From positions 1-43,984 of the forward strand of contig CAMYVB010000017.1 in the NCBI GenBank assembly GCA_947302175.1: a stretch of 43,984 nt of DNA. The letters run 5' to 3'. The number at the start of each line of letters is the position of its first letter. Positions within the stretch are counted from its first letter, which is position 1. The notes beneath the pieces were generated by a model. It was not told the origin of the DNA and did not search any database. It worked only from the letters and a program-made list of their open reading frames with translations. The position numbers and the translations under genes were made by a program. Positions 9,707-18,917 of the stretch are shown one piece after another. The DNA is from an uncultured Bacteroidales bacterium (GTDB lineage: Bacteria; Bacteroidota; Bacteroidia; Bacteroidales; UBA932).

Positions 9707-11386
9707 ATGAGACGTTTCTTTTTCGCCCTGATATGCGCTTTTGCGCTCCTCCAGACGGTCTCCTTTGCGCCCGTCCATGCACAGTCGCAAGAGGGCTCCC
9801 GCCCCAGCCTTTTCCCCTCCAATAAGGCGAAGGGGCCCGATATGAAGGCTGTCGCGGATTCTTTACAGGGCGTGATAGATTCCCTCAGGGCCAGGATTGC
9901 GGAGCTCGAGCGCATTGAAGAGGTAATGGTTGAGGAAGCTGTCGCAGAGGGCGAAAACGAGTCCCGCGAAGAGGCGCCCGAGATTCAGTACACCCCCGAA
10001 GTCATAGACAGCCTCTTACACGAGTGGTACACGGGAGCTCCTGAGAAGCAGAGCGACGTCCACGCCCGCTTCGACGACCTGGAGCACATAGGCGAATTCT
10101 ACGGCGATTCCGTGCGCTTCACAAGCTCAGTCCCCGACTCGGTGCTGGTGGCGAGGCTCGAGGCCATGAACTCCTATATCAGCCTGCCTTTCAACTACAT
10201 AGTCAAGAACTACATGCTTCTCTATTCGGAGAAAAACCCCGCCAAGATGCGCCGCATGCTCGCCCTGTCGGAGTATTACTTCCCCATCTTTGAAGAAGCG
10301 CTCAACAAATACGACCTGCCGCTCGAAATCAAGTACCTGGCCATCATCGAGTCCGCCCTCAACCCCACGGCCCGTTCGAGGGTCGGCGCCCGCGGCCTCT
10401 GGCAGTTCATGTACGGCACCGGACGCGTTTACGGCCTGAGGATTAATTCCTATGTTGATGAAAGGCTGGACGTGGTCAAATCTACCGACGCCGCCTGCCG
10501 CTATCTTGCAGACGCCTACAAGATATTCGGCGACTGGACCCTGGCCATTTCGTCCTACAACTGCGGCCCCGGCAACGTAAATAAGGCCATTCGCCGCGCA
10601 GGCGGCCGACGCGACTTCTGGTCGGTCTATCCATATCTCCCCCGAGAGACAAGGGGCTACATGCCCGCGTTCGTAGGCGCCATGTACGCTATGGTTTATG
10701 CCCGCGAGAACGGCCTCGTGGCCGACCCCTCGCCCCTTCCCGCCCGCGTGGACACCTTCATGATAAGCAAGAACCTGCATTTCACCCAGGTCAGCGACCT
10801 CACGGGCATCACGATGGATGAAATACGCGACCTCAATTCCCAGTACATCCACGACATCATCCCCGGCAGCCAGGCCGAGTATGCCCTCAGGCTCCCCTAT
10901 CAGTACACTGCCTCGTTCATCGATTGCCAGGACAGCCTCTACACCCACCTTGCAGATTCGCTTTTCAAGCCCGCAGTCGTAAAGAGCATTTCCGAGGGCG
11001 GAGCAGCCCCGGGCGGCGGCAACGTCATCTACTACAAAGTCCGCAGCGGCGACTATCTGGGCCGAATCGCAGGGCGCTACCACGTGTCCGTCAAGCAGAT
11101 AATGAGCTGGAACCACATGAAGAACACCAATCTTCGCGTGGGACAGACACTCACCATCTACCAGGGCGGCGGCCCGCCTGAGAGGAAGCCCGAGGAGAAG
11201 AAGCCCAAGTCGAAGTACTCTCCCAGCTATGACGGCCCCGTCGAGCACTACACCGTCAAGGCAGGCGATTCGCTCTACGGCATTTCCCGCCAGTTCCCCG
11301 GCGTTACCGTTGCCGACATTATGGCCCTCAACAACTGCGGCAGCAACATACGTCCCGGGCAGACTCTCAAGATTCCGAAGTCATGA
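9707..11386 (+). CDS. mltD: Membrane-bound lytic murein transglycosylase D-like protein with two LysM domains
   Basis: This 559-residue exported enzyme cleaves peptidoglycan glycan strands and forms 1,6-anhydro-MurNAc ends. A signal peptide (about 1-25, ending PVHAQ) is followed by a charged linker with a coiled-coil stretch (about 45-90). The SLT/GH23 domain spans about 195-340. Its catalytic glutamate is E215 in AIIESALNP, followed by GARGLWQFM (227-235) and the SSYNCGPGNVNKAI motif (282-295). LysM domains lie at about 442-485 and 513-557, with the usual Y.VRSGD...I and GQTL.I patterns, separated by a lysine/proline-rich linker. Unlike E. coli MltD there is no clear lipobox. The stop overlaps the next start (ATGA). 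Confidence 0.92.
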   Translation: MRRFFFALICAFALLQTVSFAPVHAQSQEGSRPSLFPSNKAKGPDMKAVADSLQGVIDSLRARIAELERIEEVMVEEAVAEGENESREEAPEIQYTPEVIDSLLHEWYTGAPEKQSDVHARFDDLEHIGEFYGDSVRFTSSVPDSVLVARLEAMNSYISLPFNYIVKNYMLLYSEKNPAKMRRMLALSEYYFPIFEEALNKYDLPLEIKYLAIIESALNPTARSRVGARGLWQFMYGTGRVYGLRINSYVDERLDVVKSTDAACRYLADAYKIFGDWTLAISSYNCGPGNVNKAIRRAGGRRDFWSVYPYLPRETRGYMPAFVGAMYAMVYARENGLVADPSPLPARVDTFMISKNLHFTQVSDLTGITMDEIRDLNSQYIHDIIPGSQAEYALRLPYQYTASFIDCQDSLYTHLADSLFKPAVVKSISEGGAAPGGGNVIYYKVRSGDYLGRIAGRYHVSVKQIMSWNHMKNTNLRVGQTLTIYQGGGPPERKPEEKKPKSKYSPSYDGPVEHYTVKAGDSLYGISRQFPGVTVADIMALNNCGSNIRPGQTLKIPKS

Positions 11387-13422
11387 TTACCAACAGATAC
11401 CTTACGGCTGCAGCCATCGCTCTGCAGCTGTTTTTCTTTTGCTCATGCGAAAAAGGCGGCTCGCCTTCCGGCGAGATGGAAGTGAGCTTCAGCGCGTCCG
11501 CGCTTGAGACAAGGACCGTTTTTGCCCCCAGGCAGGGCGATGCTTTTCCCGTGCTTTGGACAGGGAACGAAGATGGAGTTGCCGTTTCGCTTAACGGCGC
11601 GCAGGCCGTAAAGGCAAGCGCTACTCCCACGGAAGACGGCTCCAGGGCTTATTTCAAGGCCACATTCCCCGCAGCAGCGCAGTACTCTTTCAGGGCGATG
11701 AGCCCAGCCTCGGCAGTCACAGGCCTTGGCGAAGACGGTTTTACTTTTGCTATCCCCAAGGTTCAGACTCCGCTTGAAGGCAGCGTCGATCCTGCCGCAA
11801 TGGTAGTTGAGGCCTCAGCTGGTCCTTTTTCAGAACTTAGCGGCGAGGTGGAGCTTCATTTCCAGCATAGGACGTCCTACGGCATACTGTCTTTTGGCAA
11901 TTTGAACACTTCCGTCAGCGGAGTCGATATTGTCTGGCCCGGCAACGACACTCTCAGCCTCAGCACTTCCCGGCGCGACTCAATATGGTTCTCAACAGTC
12001 CCTCGAGATATTTCAGTCAAAGAGGTAGAGTTCATAGCCTACGGCAACGCCGGAAAGTATTCGCGCAAGGTCACTTTCCCTGAAGGAAAGAGTTTCGAAA
12101 AGGGCAGGGTCGTCTGCCTCGAGATAGACATGACGGCTGCAGCATTCACGCCTGCATCGAATTCCATCAGTATACTTGCCGTCGGCAACAGTTTCTCCGT
12201 CGACGCAATGCAATACCTGTACGGCTACCTGGCCCAAATGGGCTACGAGGATATTTTCCTTGGCAATCTCTACATAGGAGGCTGCACCCTTCAGACTCAT
12301 GCCGGCAAGCTCGAGTCCGGCGCGGGCGCCTACACCTACTATACCAATTCCAGCGGCAGCTGGACCAATGTTAGCGGCAAGGACGCCGTCAGCGCCATGA
12401 CTTCCCGCAGCTGGGACTATGTTTCCCTGCAGCAGGCCAGCGGGTACTCCGGCGTCAAGGACAGCTACGACCCGTACCTTGCGTCAATAGTATCTGCCAT
12501 AAAGCAGAACTGCCCCGGGGCTAAACTGATGTGGCACATGACCTGGGCCTACCAGGCCGACTCAAAGCACTCTGACTTCCCCAAGTACGGCTGCGTCCAG
12601 AGACGCATGTATGAGGCCATAGTGAGCACAGTGAAGGAAAAGGTCATAGGCAGCGGCAGCTTCGATTTTATCATCCCCAGCGGCACGGCAATACAGAACC
12701 TCAGGACCAGTTTCCTTGGCGACAAAGTCACCCGCGACGGCTATCACATGTCCTACGACGCAGGCCGCATGACGACGGCCCTTATGTGGGCGAAGCAAAT
12801 CTCCGGCGGCCCGGTGAGCGGGGTGAGTCTCAATACAAGCGGCTACAGCGTGGACAGCAAGACCGCGTCCGCAATCAAGGACGCAGTGGAAAAGGCCTAC
12901 GCCAATCCATATGTAGTGACCCCCTCCGCCTACCCCGACGAAGGCCTCATCGCCCACGAAAGCTCTACTGAACTGCGTCAGGCCCTGATTGACGCAGGCT
13001 ACGATATCTCTAAATACGAGGAGCTTGCCTACAAGATTACTCCCTACGCCTTCTACAATTCCACGAGCAGCAACTACTTCACATCGAAGGCCGCAGGCAG
13101 CACTGCAAGCAATATCAACCAGTTCGCCGCGACTCCCCTTTTCTCCAAGGAAGACATACCCGCAGGCTCCATAATAATCCTTAAGAAAGGCTATCAATAC
13201 CGTCCCGAGCGCTGGACGCGCCTCAGCGCGAAAAACAGCTCTTCAGAAAGGCCAGCGAACGTCAAGGCCACAAATGGAGCAAATATCTTAGTCGTAGAAA
13301 ACTCCTGGTGGGACGGCTATGCTTACAGAGCCTTCAATCTGGCCGAAGAGGGCAATCCCGGCCTGTCAGACGAACGAATGACGGCCTTGCGCTCTACGCT
13401 CTCCATCTTCATCCCCCGATGA
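11383..13422 (+). CDS. DUF4886 SGNH-like lipoprotein with N-terminal fimbrillin-like domain
   Basis: This 679-residue surface or periplasmic lipoprotein has a signal peptide ending in FFCSC, with acylation likely at C22. Residues about 30-250 resemble the fimbrillin/Mfa-like beta-sandwich of Bacteroidota (a FSAS..ETRT start, then VLWTGNEDGVAVSLNG). Residues about 262-500 are DUF4886, an SGNH-hydrolase-like fold with the nucleophile motif GNSFS (S270) and a DGYHMS segment as Asp/His site. The last 170 residues are a beta-rich domain I cannot name. An esterase role on a glycan is plausible by fold, not proven. The gene overlaps mltD by four bases. In many relatives this operon position holds relA/spoT, so this gene looks like a lineage-specific insertion. 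Confidence 0.75.
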   Translation: MITNRYLTAAAIALQLFFFCSCEKGGSPSGEMEVSFSASALETRTVFAPRQGDAFPVLWTGNEDGVAVSLNGAQAVKASATPTEDGSRAYFKATFPAAAQYSFRAMSPASAVTGLGEDGFTFAIPKVQTPLEGSVDPAAMVVEASAGPFSELSGEVELHFQHRTSYGILSFGNLNTSVSGVDIVWPGNDTLSLSTSRRDSIWFSTVPRDISVKEVEFIAYGNAGKYSRKVTFPEGKSFEKGRVVCLEIDMTAAAFTPASNSISILAVGNSFSVDAMQYLYGYLAQMGYEDIFLGNLYIGGCTLQTHAGKLESGAGAYTYYTNSSGSWTNVSGKDAVSAMTSRSWDYVSLQQASGYSGVKDSYDPYLASIVSAIKQNCPGAKLMWHMTWAYQADSKHSDFPKYGCVQRRMYEAIVSTVKEKVIGSGSFDFIIPSGTAIQNLRTSFLGDKVTRDGYHMSYDAGRMTTALMWAKQISGGPVSGVSLNTSGYSVDSKTASAIKDAVEKAYANPYVVTPSAYPDEGLIAHESSTELRQALIDAGYDISKYEELAYKITPYAFYNSTSSNYFTSKAAGSTASNINQFAATPLFSKEDIPAGSIIILKKGYQYRPERWTRLSAKNSSSERPANVKATNGANILVVENSWWDGYAYRAFNLAEEGNPGLSDERMTALRSTLSIFIPR

Positions 13423-13470
13423 CACGCACAGCGCTCCCGAGGAACGGAATTAATAATTAAGCGTTTTTGC

Positions 13471-13478
13471 TAATTTTG
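13471..13478 (+). promoter_or_regulatory. Candidate -7 box for the obg operon
   Basis: TAATTTTG fits TAnnTTTG and is followed by C. It lies in an AT-rich 82-base gap after the DUF4886 gene, so transcription would start near 13485, about 20 bases before the obg start codon. No convincing -33 TTTG is visible at the normal distance. Confidence 0.55.
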
Positions 13479-13504
13479 CAATCTGAACACAGCACCAAAG
13501 CAAT

Positions 13505-14500
13505 ATGGCAGAATCCAATTTCATAGACTACGTTAAGATATACTGCGCGTCGGGACACGGAGGCGCGGGAAGCACCCACCTGCACCGCGCAAAATATGTC
13601 GCCAAGGGCGGACCTGACGGCGGCGACGGCGGCCGCGGCGGTCACGTCATACTCCGCGCGAACCCCCAGTTCTGGACCCTCATCCACCTTAAGTACCGCA
13701 AGCACGTCAAGGCCGAGGACGGCGAAAAGGGCGGCGCAGCCCTCTCGCATGGCAAGAACGGCACCGACGTATATCTCGATGTCCCCCTTGGCACAGTAGT
13801 CAAGGACGCCGAGAGCGGCGAGACTGTGATGGAGCTCGTCGAGGAAGGCGAGGAAAAGATACTCTGCAAAGGCGGCCGCGGCGGTTGGGGCAACGACCAT
13901 TTCAAGTCCCCCACCCAGCAGACCCCGCGCTACGCCCAGCCCGGCGAGGACGGGGAGGAAGGATGGTTCATCCTTGAGCTCAAGCTTCTGGCTGACGTCG
14001 GTCTCGTGGGCCTGCCGAACGCCGGCAAATCGACTCTCCTCTCGGTGATTACCTCCGCCAAGCCTAAAATTGCCGATTACGCATTCACTACCCTGGAGCC
14101 CAACCTTGGCATAGTGCGCTATTACGACGACCGTTCGTTCGTTATGGCGGACATCCCCGGCATCATTGAAGGTGCACACGAGGGCCGCGGCATAGGCCTC
14201 AGGTTCCTTCGCCACATAGAACGCAACTCAGTGCTCCTCTTCATGGTATCCGCCGTGGAGGAAGATGTCGCAGGAGTCTATCAGACGCTGCTTAACGAGC
14301 TCGAGCAGTTCAACCCCGAGCTGCTGGTTAAGGACAGGGTGCTCGCAGTCACGAAGTGCGACCTCGTTCCTGACGCAAAGGAGCGCAAAAAGATTGCAAA
14401 AAAGCTCCCGGGGGACGTGCCCTGCGTGTTCATTTCGTCAGTCAGCGGCGAAGGCCTCAAGGAGCTGAAAGAACAGCTCTGGGCCGCGCTGCACAAATAG
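13505..14500 (+). CDS. obg: GTPase ObgE/CgtA
   Basis: This 331-residue ribosome-associated GTPase acts in 50S subunit maturation and stress signalling. The glycine-rich Obg fold fills residues 1 to about 160 ([12 protein letters not shown] at 35-46). The GTPase domain has G1 GLPNAGKST (169-177), G3 DIPG (216-219) and a G4 that reads TKCD instead of the usual NKxD. The final region keeps the G5-like SSVSGEG segment. The C-terminal OCT domain of Bacillus-type Obg is absent, consistent with the short form common in Bacteroidota. It has its own candidate promoter and leads a small cluster with a PAP2 phosphatase and a PfkB kinase. Confidence 0.94.
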   Translation: MAESNFIDYVKIYCASGHGGAGSTHLHRAKYVAKGGPDGGDGGRGGHVILRANPQFWTLIHLKYRKHVKAEDGEKGGAALSHGKNGTDVYLDVPLGTVVKDAESGETVMELVEEGEEKILCKGGRGGWGNDHFKSPTQQTPRYAQPGEDGEEGWFILELKLLADVGLVGLPNAGKSTLLSVITSAKPKIADYAFTTLEPNLGIVRYYDDRSFVMADIPGIIEGAHEGRGIGLRFLRHIERNSVLLFMVSAVEEDVAGVYQTLLNELEQFNPELLVKDRVLAVTKCDLVPDAKERKKIAKKLPGDVPCVFISSVSGEGLKELKEQLWAALHK

Positions 14501-14509
14501 TTTTCGGGC

Positions 14510-15112
14510 ATGGAAGAGACTACAGCTCAAATGATTGGAGATGCTCTTATCCGGGCAGACCGCAGTGCTAGCCTCTGGATCAACCAGCAATACACCTTCT
14601 GGAGCGACGGGATTTGGAAGTTCATGAGCGACAAAGTCGTATGGATTCCGCTCTATGTCTTAGTATTGGCTCTGATGTTTTGGCGCCTCGGCTGGAAGAA
14701 GACGCTGCTTTCCATCGCCGCCGTAGTCCTTACCATAATTTGCTGCGACCAGCTTTCCAATTTCTTCAAGGACTGGGTATGCCGCCTTCGCCCTTCGCAC
14801 GACCCCTGGATGCTCACGCACGGATTACGCATTCCTGGGGGCACAGGCGGGTCATACGGCTTTTTCTCGGCCCACGCCGCCAACTGCTTCGGCTTTGCCG
14901 CATGCTCTTCGGCCATGCTGGGTTCGGATCGCAAGCATAAGTACGGCCTCTACGCCGCCTTTATCATGGTTTGGGCCGCCCTGGTGAGCTTGAGCCGCGT
15001 TTTTCTCGGGCTGCATTACCTCGGGGACATACTTGTCGGCGCCATAGTCGGCCTTCTTTTCGGATGGCTCTGGGCCCTCGTTTTCCGCCGCATCGCACAC
15101 AATAAGAAATAG
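14510..15112 (+). CDS. PAP2-family membrane phosphatase
   Basis: This 200-residue integral membrane protein has five or six hydrophobic segments. The three phosphatase motifs of the PAP2/HPO superfamily are present: KDWVCRLRP (a KxxxxxxRP match), FFSAHAAN (a PSGH variant that keeps the catalytic His) and SRVFLGLHYLGD (SRxxxxxHxxxD). Known members dephosphorylate undecaprenyl pyrophosphate, phosphatidic acid or phosphatidylglycerophosphate. Sequence alone does not choose among these, but recycling of the lipid carrier for envelope glycans is the usual role for single PAP2 proteins of this size. It starts nine bases after obg and stops seven bases before the PfkB kinase, so the three genes are probably one transcript. 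Confidence 0.88.
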   Translation: MEETTAQMIGDALIRADRSASLWINQQYTFWSDGIWKFMSDKVVWIPLYVLVLALMFWRLGWKKTLLSIAAVVLTIICCDQLSNFFKDWVCRLRPSHDPWMLTHGLRIPGGTGGSYGFFSAHAANCFGFAACSSAMLGSDRKHKYGLYAAFIMVWAALVSLSRVFLGLHYLGDILVGAIVGLLFGWLWALVFRRIAHNKK

Positions 15113-15119
15113 CACTATA

Positions 15120-16052
15120 ATGAAAATAACAGGCATAGGCGAGACCGTCCTCGACATGGTGTTCAAGGACAGGCAGGTCCAGGCGGCTGTCCCCGGAGGC
15201 TCCGCCTTCAACTCCATCATTTCCCTCGGACGCTGCTTTGGAGGCCGCAATCCCGGCACAGGCGTAGTCATGATTACCCAGACAGGCAGCGACCCAGTTT
15301 CCGAAATAATGCTCTCTTTCATGCAGGAGAACGGAGTTTCGACCCGCGGCGTAGTAAGGAGCGAAGGCCAGAGCACGCTCTCAATCGCCATGCTTAGCTC
15401 TGCAGGCAACGCCGAGTACGAATTCTACCACGATCCTGCTCCCAGCCCTTTCCTTGCCCCTGAGATTGAATTTTCGAAGGGAGACCTCGTCCTTTTCGGT
15501 TCCTTCTTCGCCATCAATCCCAAGACCCGCGATGAAGTTCGCCGCCTTGTTCGCAAAGCCCGCAGCCAGGGCGCCACTGTCTATTACGACATCAATTTCC
15601 GAAAGAGCCACGACGGCCCGGGAGTTAGGGAGCAGATAGAAGAGAACATGGCCCTCAGCGACATAGTTCGCGGCTCGAATGAAGACATCGAAGCCCTCTA
15701 CGGTTTCCCCGACCCCGAAAAAGCCTATACTGAGCACATCTCTAAGCTCTGCAATTATTATATATGCACCAAAGGCGCCCTTGAGACCGAGATCTTCGGC
15801 CCCGGCGCCCTGAGGGTCGCTATCCCCGTTCCCGGGGGCACTAAGGTAGTCAGCACCATAGGCGCAGGAGACAATTTCAACGCCGGAGTGCTCTACCACA
15901 TCGCCCGAGTCCGTCAGGAAAAGGGCGGGAACTCCCTCCCCTCTACGGCAGAAGAATGGGCGGATATAGCCAGTACCGCCCATAAATTCTCCGCCAACGT
16001 CGTGGCGAGTATGTTCAACTACGTGGATTCCTCCTTCGACCCGGGAGTTTAA
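15120..16052 (+). CDS. PfkB-family carbohydrate kinase
   Basis: This 310-residue ribokinase-superfamily sugar kinase is probably cytoplasmic. It has the N-terminal substrate motif PGGSAFN (25-31), a DINFRKS segment (157-163) like that of fructokinase-type members, and the C-terminal signature GAGDNFNAG (248-256) with catalytic base D251 and the anion hole. The length is normal. Candidate substrates include fructose, ribose, 2-keto-3-deoxygluconate or nucleosides, and I cannot separate these. It is the third gene of the obg cluster. Its stop is two bases from the stop of the convergent MG2-like gene, with no room for a terminator. Confidence 0.88.
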   Translation: MKITGIGETVLDMVFKDRQVQAAVPGGSAFNSIISLGRCFGGRNPGTGVVMITQTGSDPVSEIMLSFMQENGVSTRGVVRSEGQSTLSIAMLSSAGNAEYEFYHDPAPSPFLAPEIEFSKGDLVLFGSFFAINPKTRDEVRRLVRKARSQGATVYYDINFRKSHDGPGVREQIEENMALSDIVRGSNEDIEALYGFPDPEKAYTEHISKLCNYYICTKGALETEIFGPGALRVAIPVPGGTKVVSTIGAGDNFNAGVLYHIARVRQEKGGNSLPSTAEEWADIASTAHKFSANVVASMFNYVDSSFDPGV

Positions 16053-16054
16053 AA

Positions 16055-17719
16055 CTACCTCACTTCAAACCAGGCTTCCCTGAAAATGGGACTGCCATCG
16101 GAAGCGAGTCCTTCGGCGACTACGCGGAACTGCCCCTTGTAGGAAGGAGCCTTGATTTCAATGGATGTATCTTTCCCGGAGGCCATCTTCATGACGGGGT
16201 CCCAATAGAGGAGTTGGCGAAGGTCCTGCCCTGAGCCAGGAGCGACGCCTCCGCGGTAGGCAACAGGGTAAGAAACTCCGTGGAAATCAGTTACGGTGAC
16301 GTTCGAAGGGAAATCGAGCACCGTTACATAGTTTTTCTTGGTGATGAAATTGACGGCTCCCCTATAAGCCGTCCTGCCGAAGACGACGGTTCTGTCATAT
16401 ATGTCTATATCCTCGAGGAGCATGGCGTCGAAACTGACGATATGGCTTATATCACTGAGGATTACGCCGTCCATCAGGACGAGAAGGTTCTCGGTCTTGT
16501 ATCTGCGGAAACCTGTTGCGTCCTGGGCTATCATGGTGAGCTTCCACTCCCCTTTCGACTTCTTGAGTTGGAGGGAAGGGACTATCTCAACTATAGTTTC
16601 GATGACGGAAGGGAACCTGACATAATCGTCAAGATGATAGTGAATCTTTTCTCCCCCGCCTAAAATAAGATCCCGGCGATAGGGCATGAACTCCACAAGC
16701 GTATCCGGCCTGGCGGCGGATTCCGCTGCAAGGGCTCTTTTCCTGAGGGTGAGATCGGGGCGTATGGCTTCCGAAAGCTGCAGGGTAGGAAGGAAAAGGG
16801 CAGAAGGGTGGATGAAAGGGCTCTCAATCCGGAGTGAAGCGTCGTCTTGAAGCGTCGAGCTTAGCTCGCAGACTATTTCACGCTCGCCATAGATGTTGTT
16901 GGTCTGGAAAAGGTAGTTCCCGGCCCCGTCGTTTCTTCCTATGTAAATATTGGAGGGCTCTCCGGCCGTCGAGAGACTCGCTTCGTCATCCTTATCACTT
17001 CTGCCGATGACCGTAGCCTTGATAATTTCTCCGTCATACTCGGAAAGCCTGCCGGAGGGTCCGTAGACAGGGGCGGAAGAGCCTAACGCTGAAACAAAGG
17101 AGGCTATGTCATGCTCCTGGGAGGGAGTTGCAATGCCGTCGTCATGATAGACGGACAGCGAAACATCTGCATCCGCACCCTGGTTAAGGAGAGATACGAC
17201 GAGCTTTTCGCCCGGAGATGCCGTCTTTTTTACTGAAAGCATCACTTTGCCTTGACTTGATGAAGAGCGGGCCTCCGCCCTATATTCTTCCTCGGGCGTA
17301 AGGACGACAAGACTGTCTAGTCTTGCTTTGGAAGAAATATTGAAAACGCTGATAAAGCGGTCGCCAATGCGCCAGGCGTCTGTGGTTTCGGAAGTATTGA
17401 GAGCAGTGTAGGCGCTTAGGCGGTACGTGCCCGTGGGGATGGAGGAAGGAAGGCGGAATATGCCCGCACCGCGGCCGTCAAGGAGCGAAATCTTAGCTTC
17501 TACGGCTGCCCCTGAAGGCGATAGCAGCTCCAGGTACGCAACTGCGCTGAATGTCGAAGGTCTGCCCGAGAGGTCGCAGACAAAAAGCGAAACCCACACA
17601 TCGTCGCCCGAGACGTACACTGTCCTGTCCGTGGAGACATAGACTCTCTCAACTTCGCGGGCCGATAGAGTCGCTGCGACTAGCAGCATCGAAAGAAGGG
17701 AAACTGTCTTTTTCATCAT
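16055..17719 (-). CDS. MG2-like exported protein with a TonB-plug-like segment and no barrel
   Basis: This 554-residue exported protein has a signal peptide of about 20 residues (cleavage near LSAREV). Residues about 22-130 resemble an alpha-2-macroglobulin MG2-type beta-sandwich (VYVSTDRTVYVSGDDVWVS). The middle part is beta-rich with low similarity to anything I know. Residues about 365-462 resemble a TonB-dependent receptor plug (LVLMDGVILSDISHI, then FGRTAYRGAVNFITKK), but no beta-barrel follows. Proteins of this general type accompany receptor/DUF4249 pairs in Bacteroidota, and their function is unknown. The start overlaps the DUF4249 stop by one base (TGATG), and GGAGG at 17724-17728 on the minus strand is a clear ribosome-binding site. 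A second ATG directly follows the first. Confidence 0.72.
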   Translation of the reverse strand: MMKKTVSLLSMLLVAATLSAREVERVYVSTDRTVYVSGDDVWVSLFVCDLSGRPSTFSAVAYLELLSPSGAAVEAKISLLDGRGAGIFRLPSSIPTGTYRLSAYTALNTSETTDAWRIGDRFISVFNISSKARLDSLVVLTPEEEYRAEARSSSSQGKVMLSVKKTASPGEKLVVSLLNQGADADVSLSVYHDDGIATPSQEHDIASFVSALGSSAPVYGPSGRLSEYDGEIIKATVIGRSDKDDEASLSTAGEPSNIYIGRNDGAGNYLFQTNNIYGEREIVCELSSTLQDDASLRIESPFIHPSALFLPTLQLSEAIRPDLTLRKRALAAESAARPDTLVEFMPYRRDLILGGGEKIHYHLDDYVRFPSVIETIVEIVPSLQLKKSKGEWKLTMIAQDATGFRRYKTENLLVLMDGVILSDISHIVSFDAMLLEDIDIYDRTVVFGRTAYRGAVNFITKKNYVTVLDFPSNVTVTDFHGVSYPVAYRGGVAPGSGQDLRQLLYWDPVMKMASGKDTSIEIKAPSYKGQFRVVAEGLASDGSPIFREAWFEVR

Positions 17720-18912
17720 CAGTCCTCCCAGAAATCAGGTTTTTCCAGGGTGCCTCCGGCCTTGACACAATTGATGCACCGTTCAGGGCCCCAGGCTATT
17801 CCTGTGGTATAACCGCCGCCGGCGGCTCCCGGGACGCTCATTTCATAGATAGGGCGATAACCACCCTCATAATAATCCCTTTGGTTACCCGTAGGAGGAA
17901 CGGCAAGACCATCGTAAACAATTCGGGGCTGATACAAGGAATTGTCGAGATATGCCCTCATAGAAACGGGACTGAAGCAATTGACATACCCAAGTACCAT
18001 GGAACCGGGCTTGTTTTCGCAGGTAATATTGCTTGCGATCTCACCGGGGTTGGGAGTGAAGAGATTGCCTGATGCTTCACTGGTTTCATCCAGATTCTTT
18101 AGGTAGCGGTAGGTATCTGCACTAACAGAAGCTGCCCTGACAAGTATGCTGTAGCGCTTGTGATTGCGATTGTTGCTACGGGAAAAGCTATGGAGCAGGT
18201 AATGGTCAAGGGAATTCCCTCCATTATCGGACATTGAAACCGGAATGACAGGAGACTCAGGCATCGAGGCCCAGCACCAGTAATTGAAATAAGATTCCGG
18301 ATCTGTAATCCCGAGATCATCGGCAACAGAGAGTATACTCCAACCGAATCCCTTTTGCATATAAACATACTGGGGGAGGAACTCGGCATGGAAACGCCAA
18401 GTCTCCTCGAAAGAGAGAAGGACATATCCGCTACTTTCGGGCCCTCCGTCCAACGAGACCGACACATAGACGTTGGAATTGTCGCTTGCGAAATGGATGC
18501 CGGAAATACTCGGAGGAGGGCAAGCACTAAGCCACTTGCTGCTATAAGTTCTCTTATCGTACTGGAATGAATCCGACAGCTCCATTACCAGACGGAAAAG
18601 AGCATCATCCGGAGCTTCGGAAGTGTCGAACATAAAGTTGCAAGGGACGACATTCCTGAAAATGCCGCTTTCGGGGGTTGAAGGATACCTGTTACCTTTG
18701 TCGTCCTCTATGTAAGGAGTGCACACAGGGTCGACAAAAGAACTCCTGATGCCGTGGGGAGAAGAAACGCTAAGAGTAGATGTCCCGCCTACGACTATAT
18801 TTCCCTGAATTACCACCGTATCCGTCGGCAATGACTCGGCGTTCCACTCATAGGGATAAATGCATGAAGAGAGCAGAAGCGCGGAAAGAATGTATGTTAA
18901 GAACTGTTTCAT
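17719..18912 (-). CDS. DUF4249 lipoprotein
   Basis: This 397-residue lipoprotein has a short signal peptide and a lipobox ending at C17 (LLSSC). The N-terminal part is a beta-sandwich (about 30-130, with DTVVIQGNIVVGGTSTLSVS), followed by a long beta-rich region. DUF4249 proteins are Bacteroidota-specific and typically sit beside a TonB-dependent receptor, probably as its surface or periplasmic partner. The end is cysteine-containing (GPERCINCVKAGGT), a pattern seen in many members and perhaps a disulfide or metal site. It starts five bases after the receptor stop and overlaps the MG2-like gene by one base, so the three genes are translationally tied. Confidence 0.83.
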   Translation of the reverse strand: MKQFLTYILSALLLSSCIYPYEWNAESLPTDTVVIQGNIVVGGTSTLSVSSPHGIRSSFVDPVCTPYIEDDKGNRYPSTPESGIFRNVVPCNFMFDTSEAPDDALFRLVMELSDSFQYDKRTYSSKWLSACPPPSISGIHFASDNSNVYVSVSLDGGPESSGYVLLSFEETWRFHAEFLPQYVYMQKGFGWSILSVADDLGITDPESYFNYWCWASMPESPVIPVSMSDNGGNSLDHYLLHSFSRSNNRNHKRYSILVRAASVSADTYRYLKNLDETSEASGNLFTPNPGEIASNITCENKPGSMVLGYVNCFSPVSMRAYLDNSLYQPRIVYDGLAVPPTGNQRDYYEGGYRPIYEMSVPGAAGGGYTTGIAWGPERCINCVKAGGTLEKPDFWED

Positions 18913-18917
18913 CGTCG

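Noticed and set aside
10127..11248. 373-codon minus-strand open frame opposite the MltD-like gene
   Set aside because: It is antisense to a gene with an intact catalytic motif and LysM repeats. The translation is rich in Gly, Val, Ala and His with no recognisable domain.
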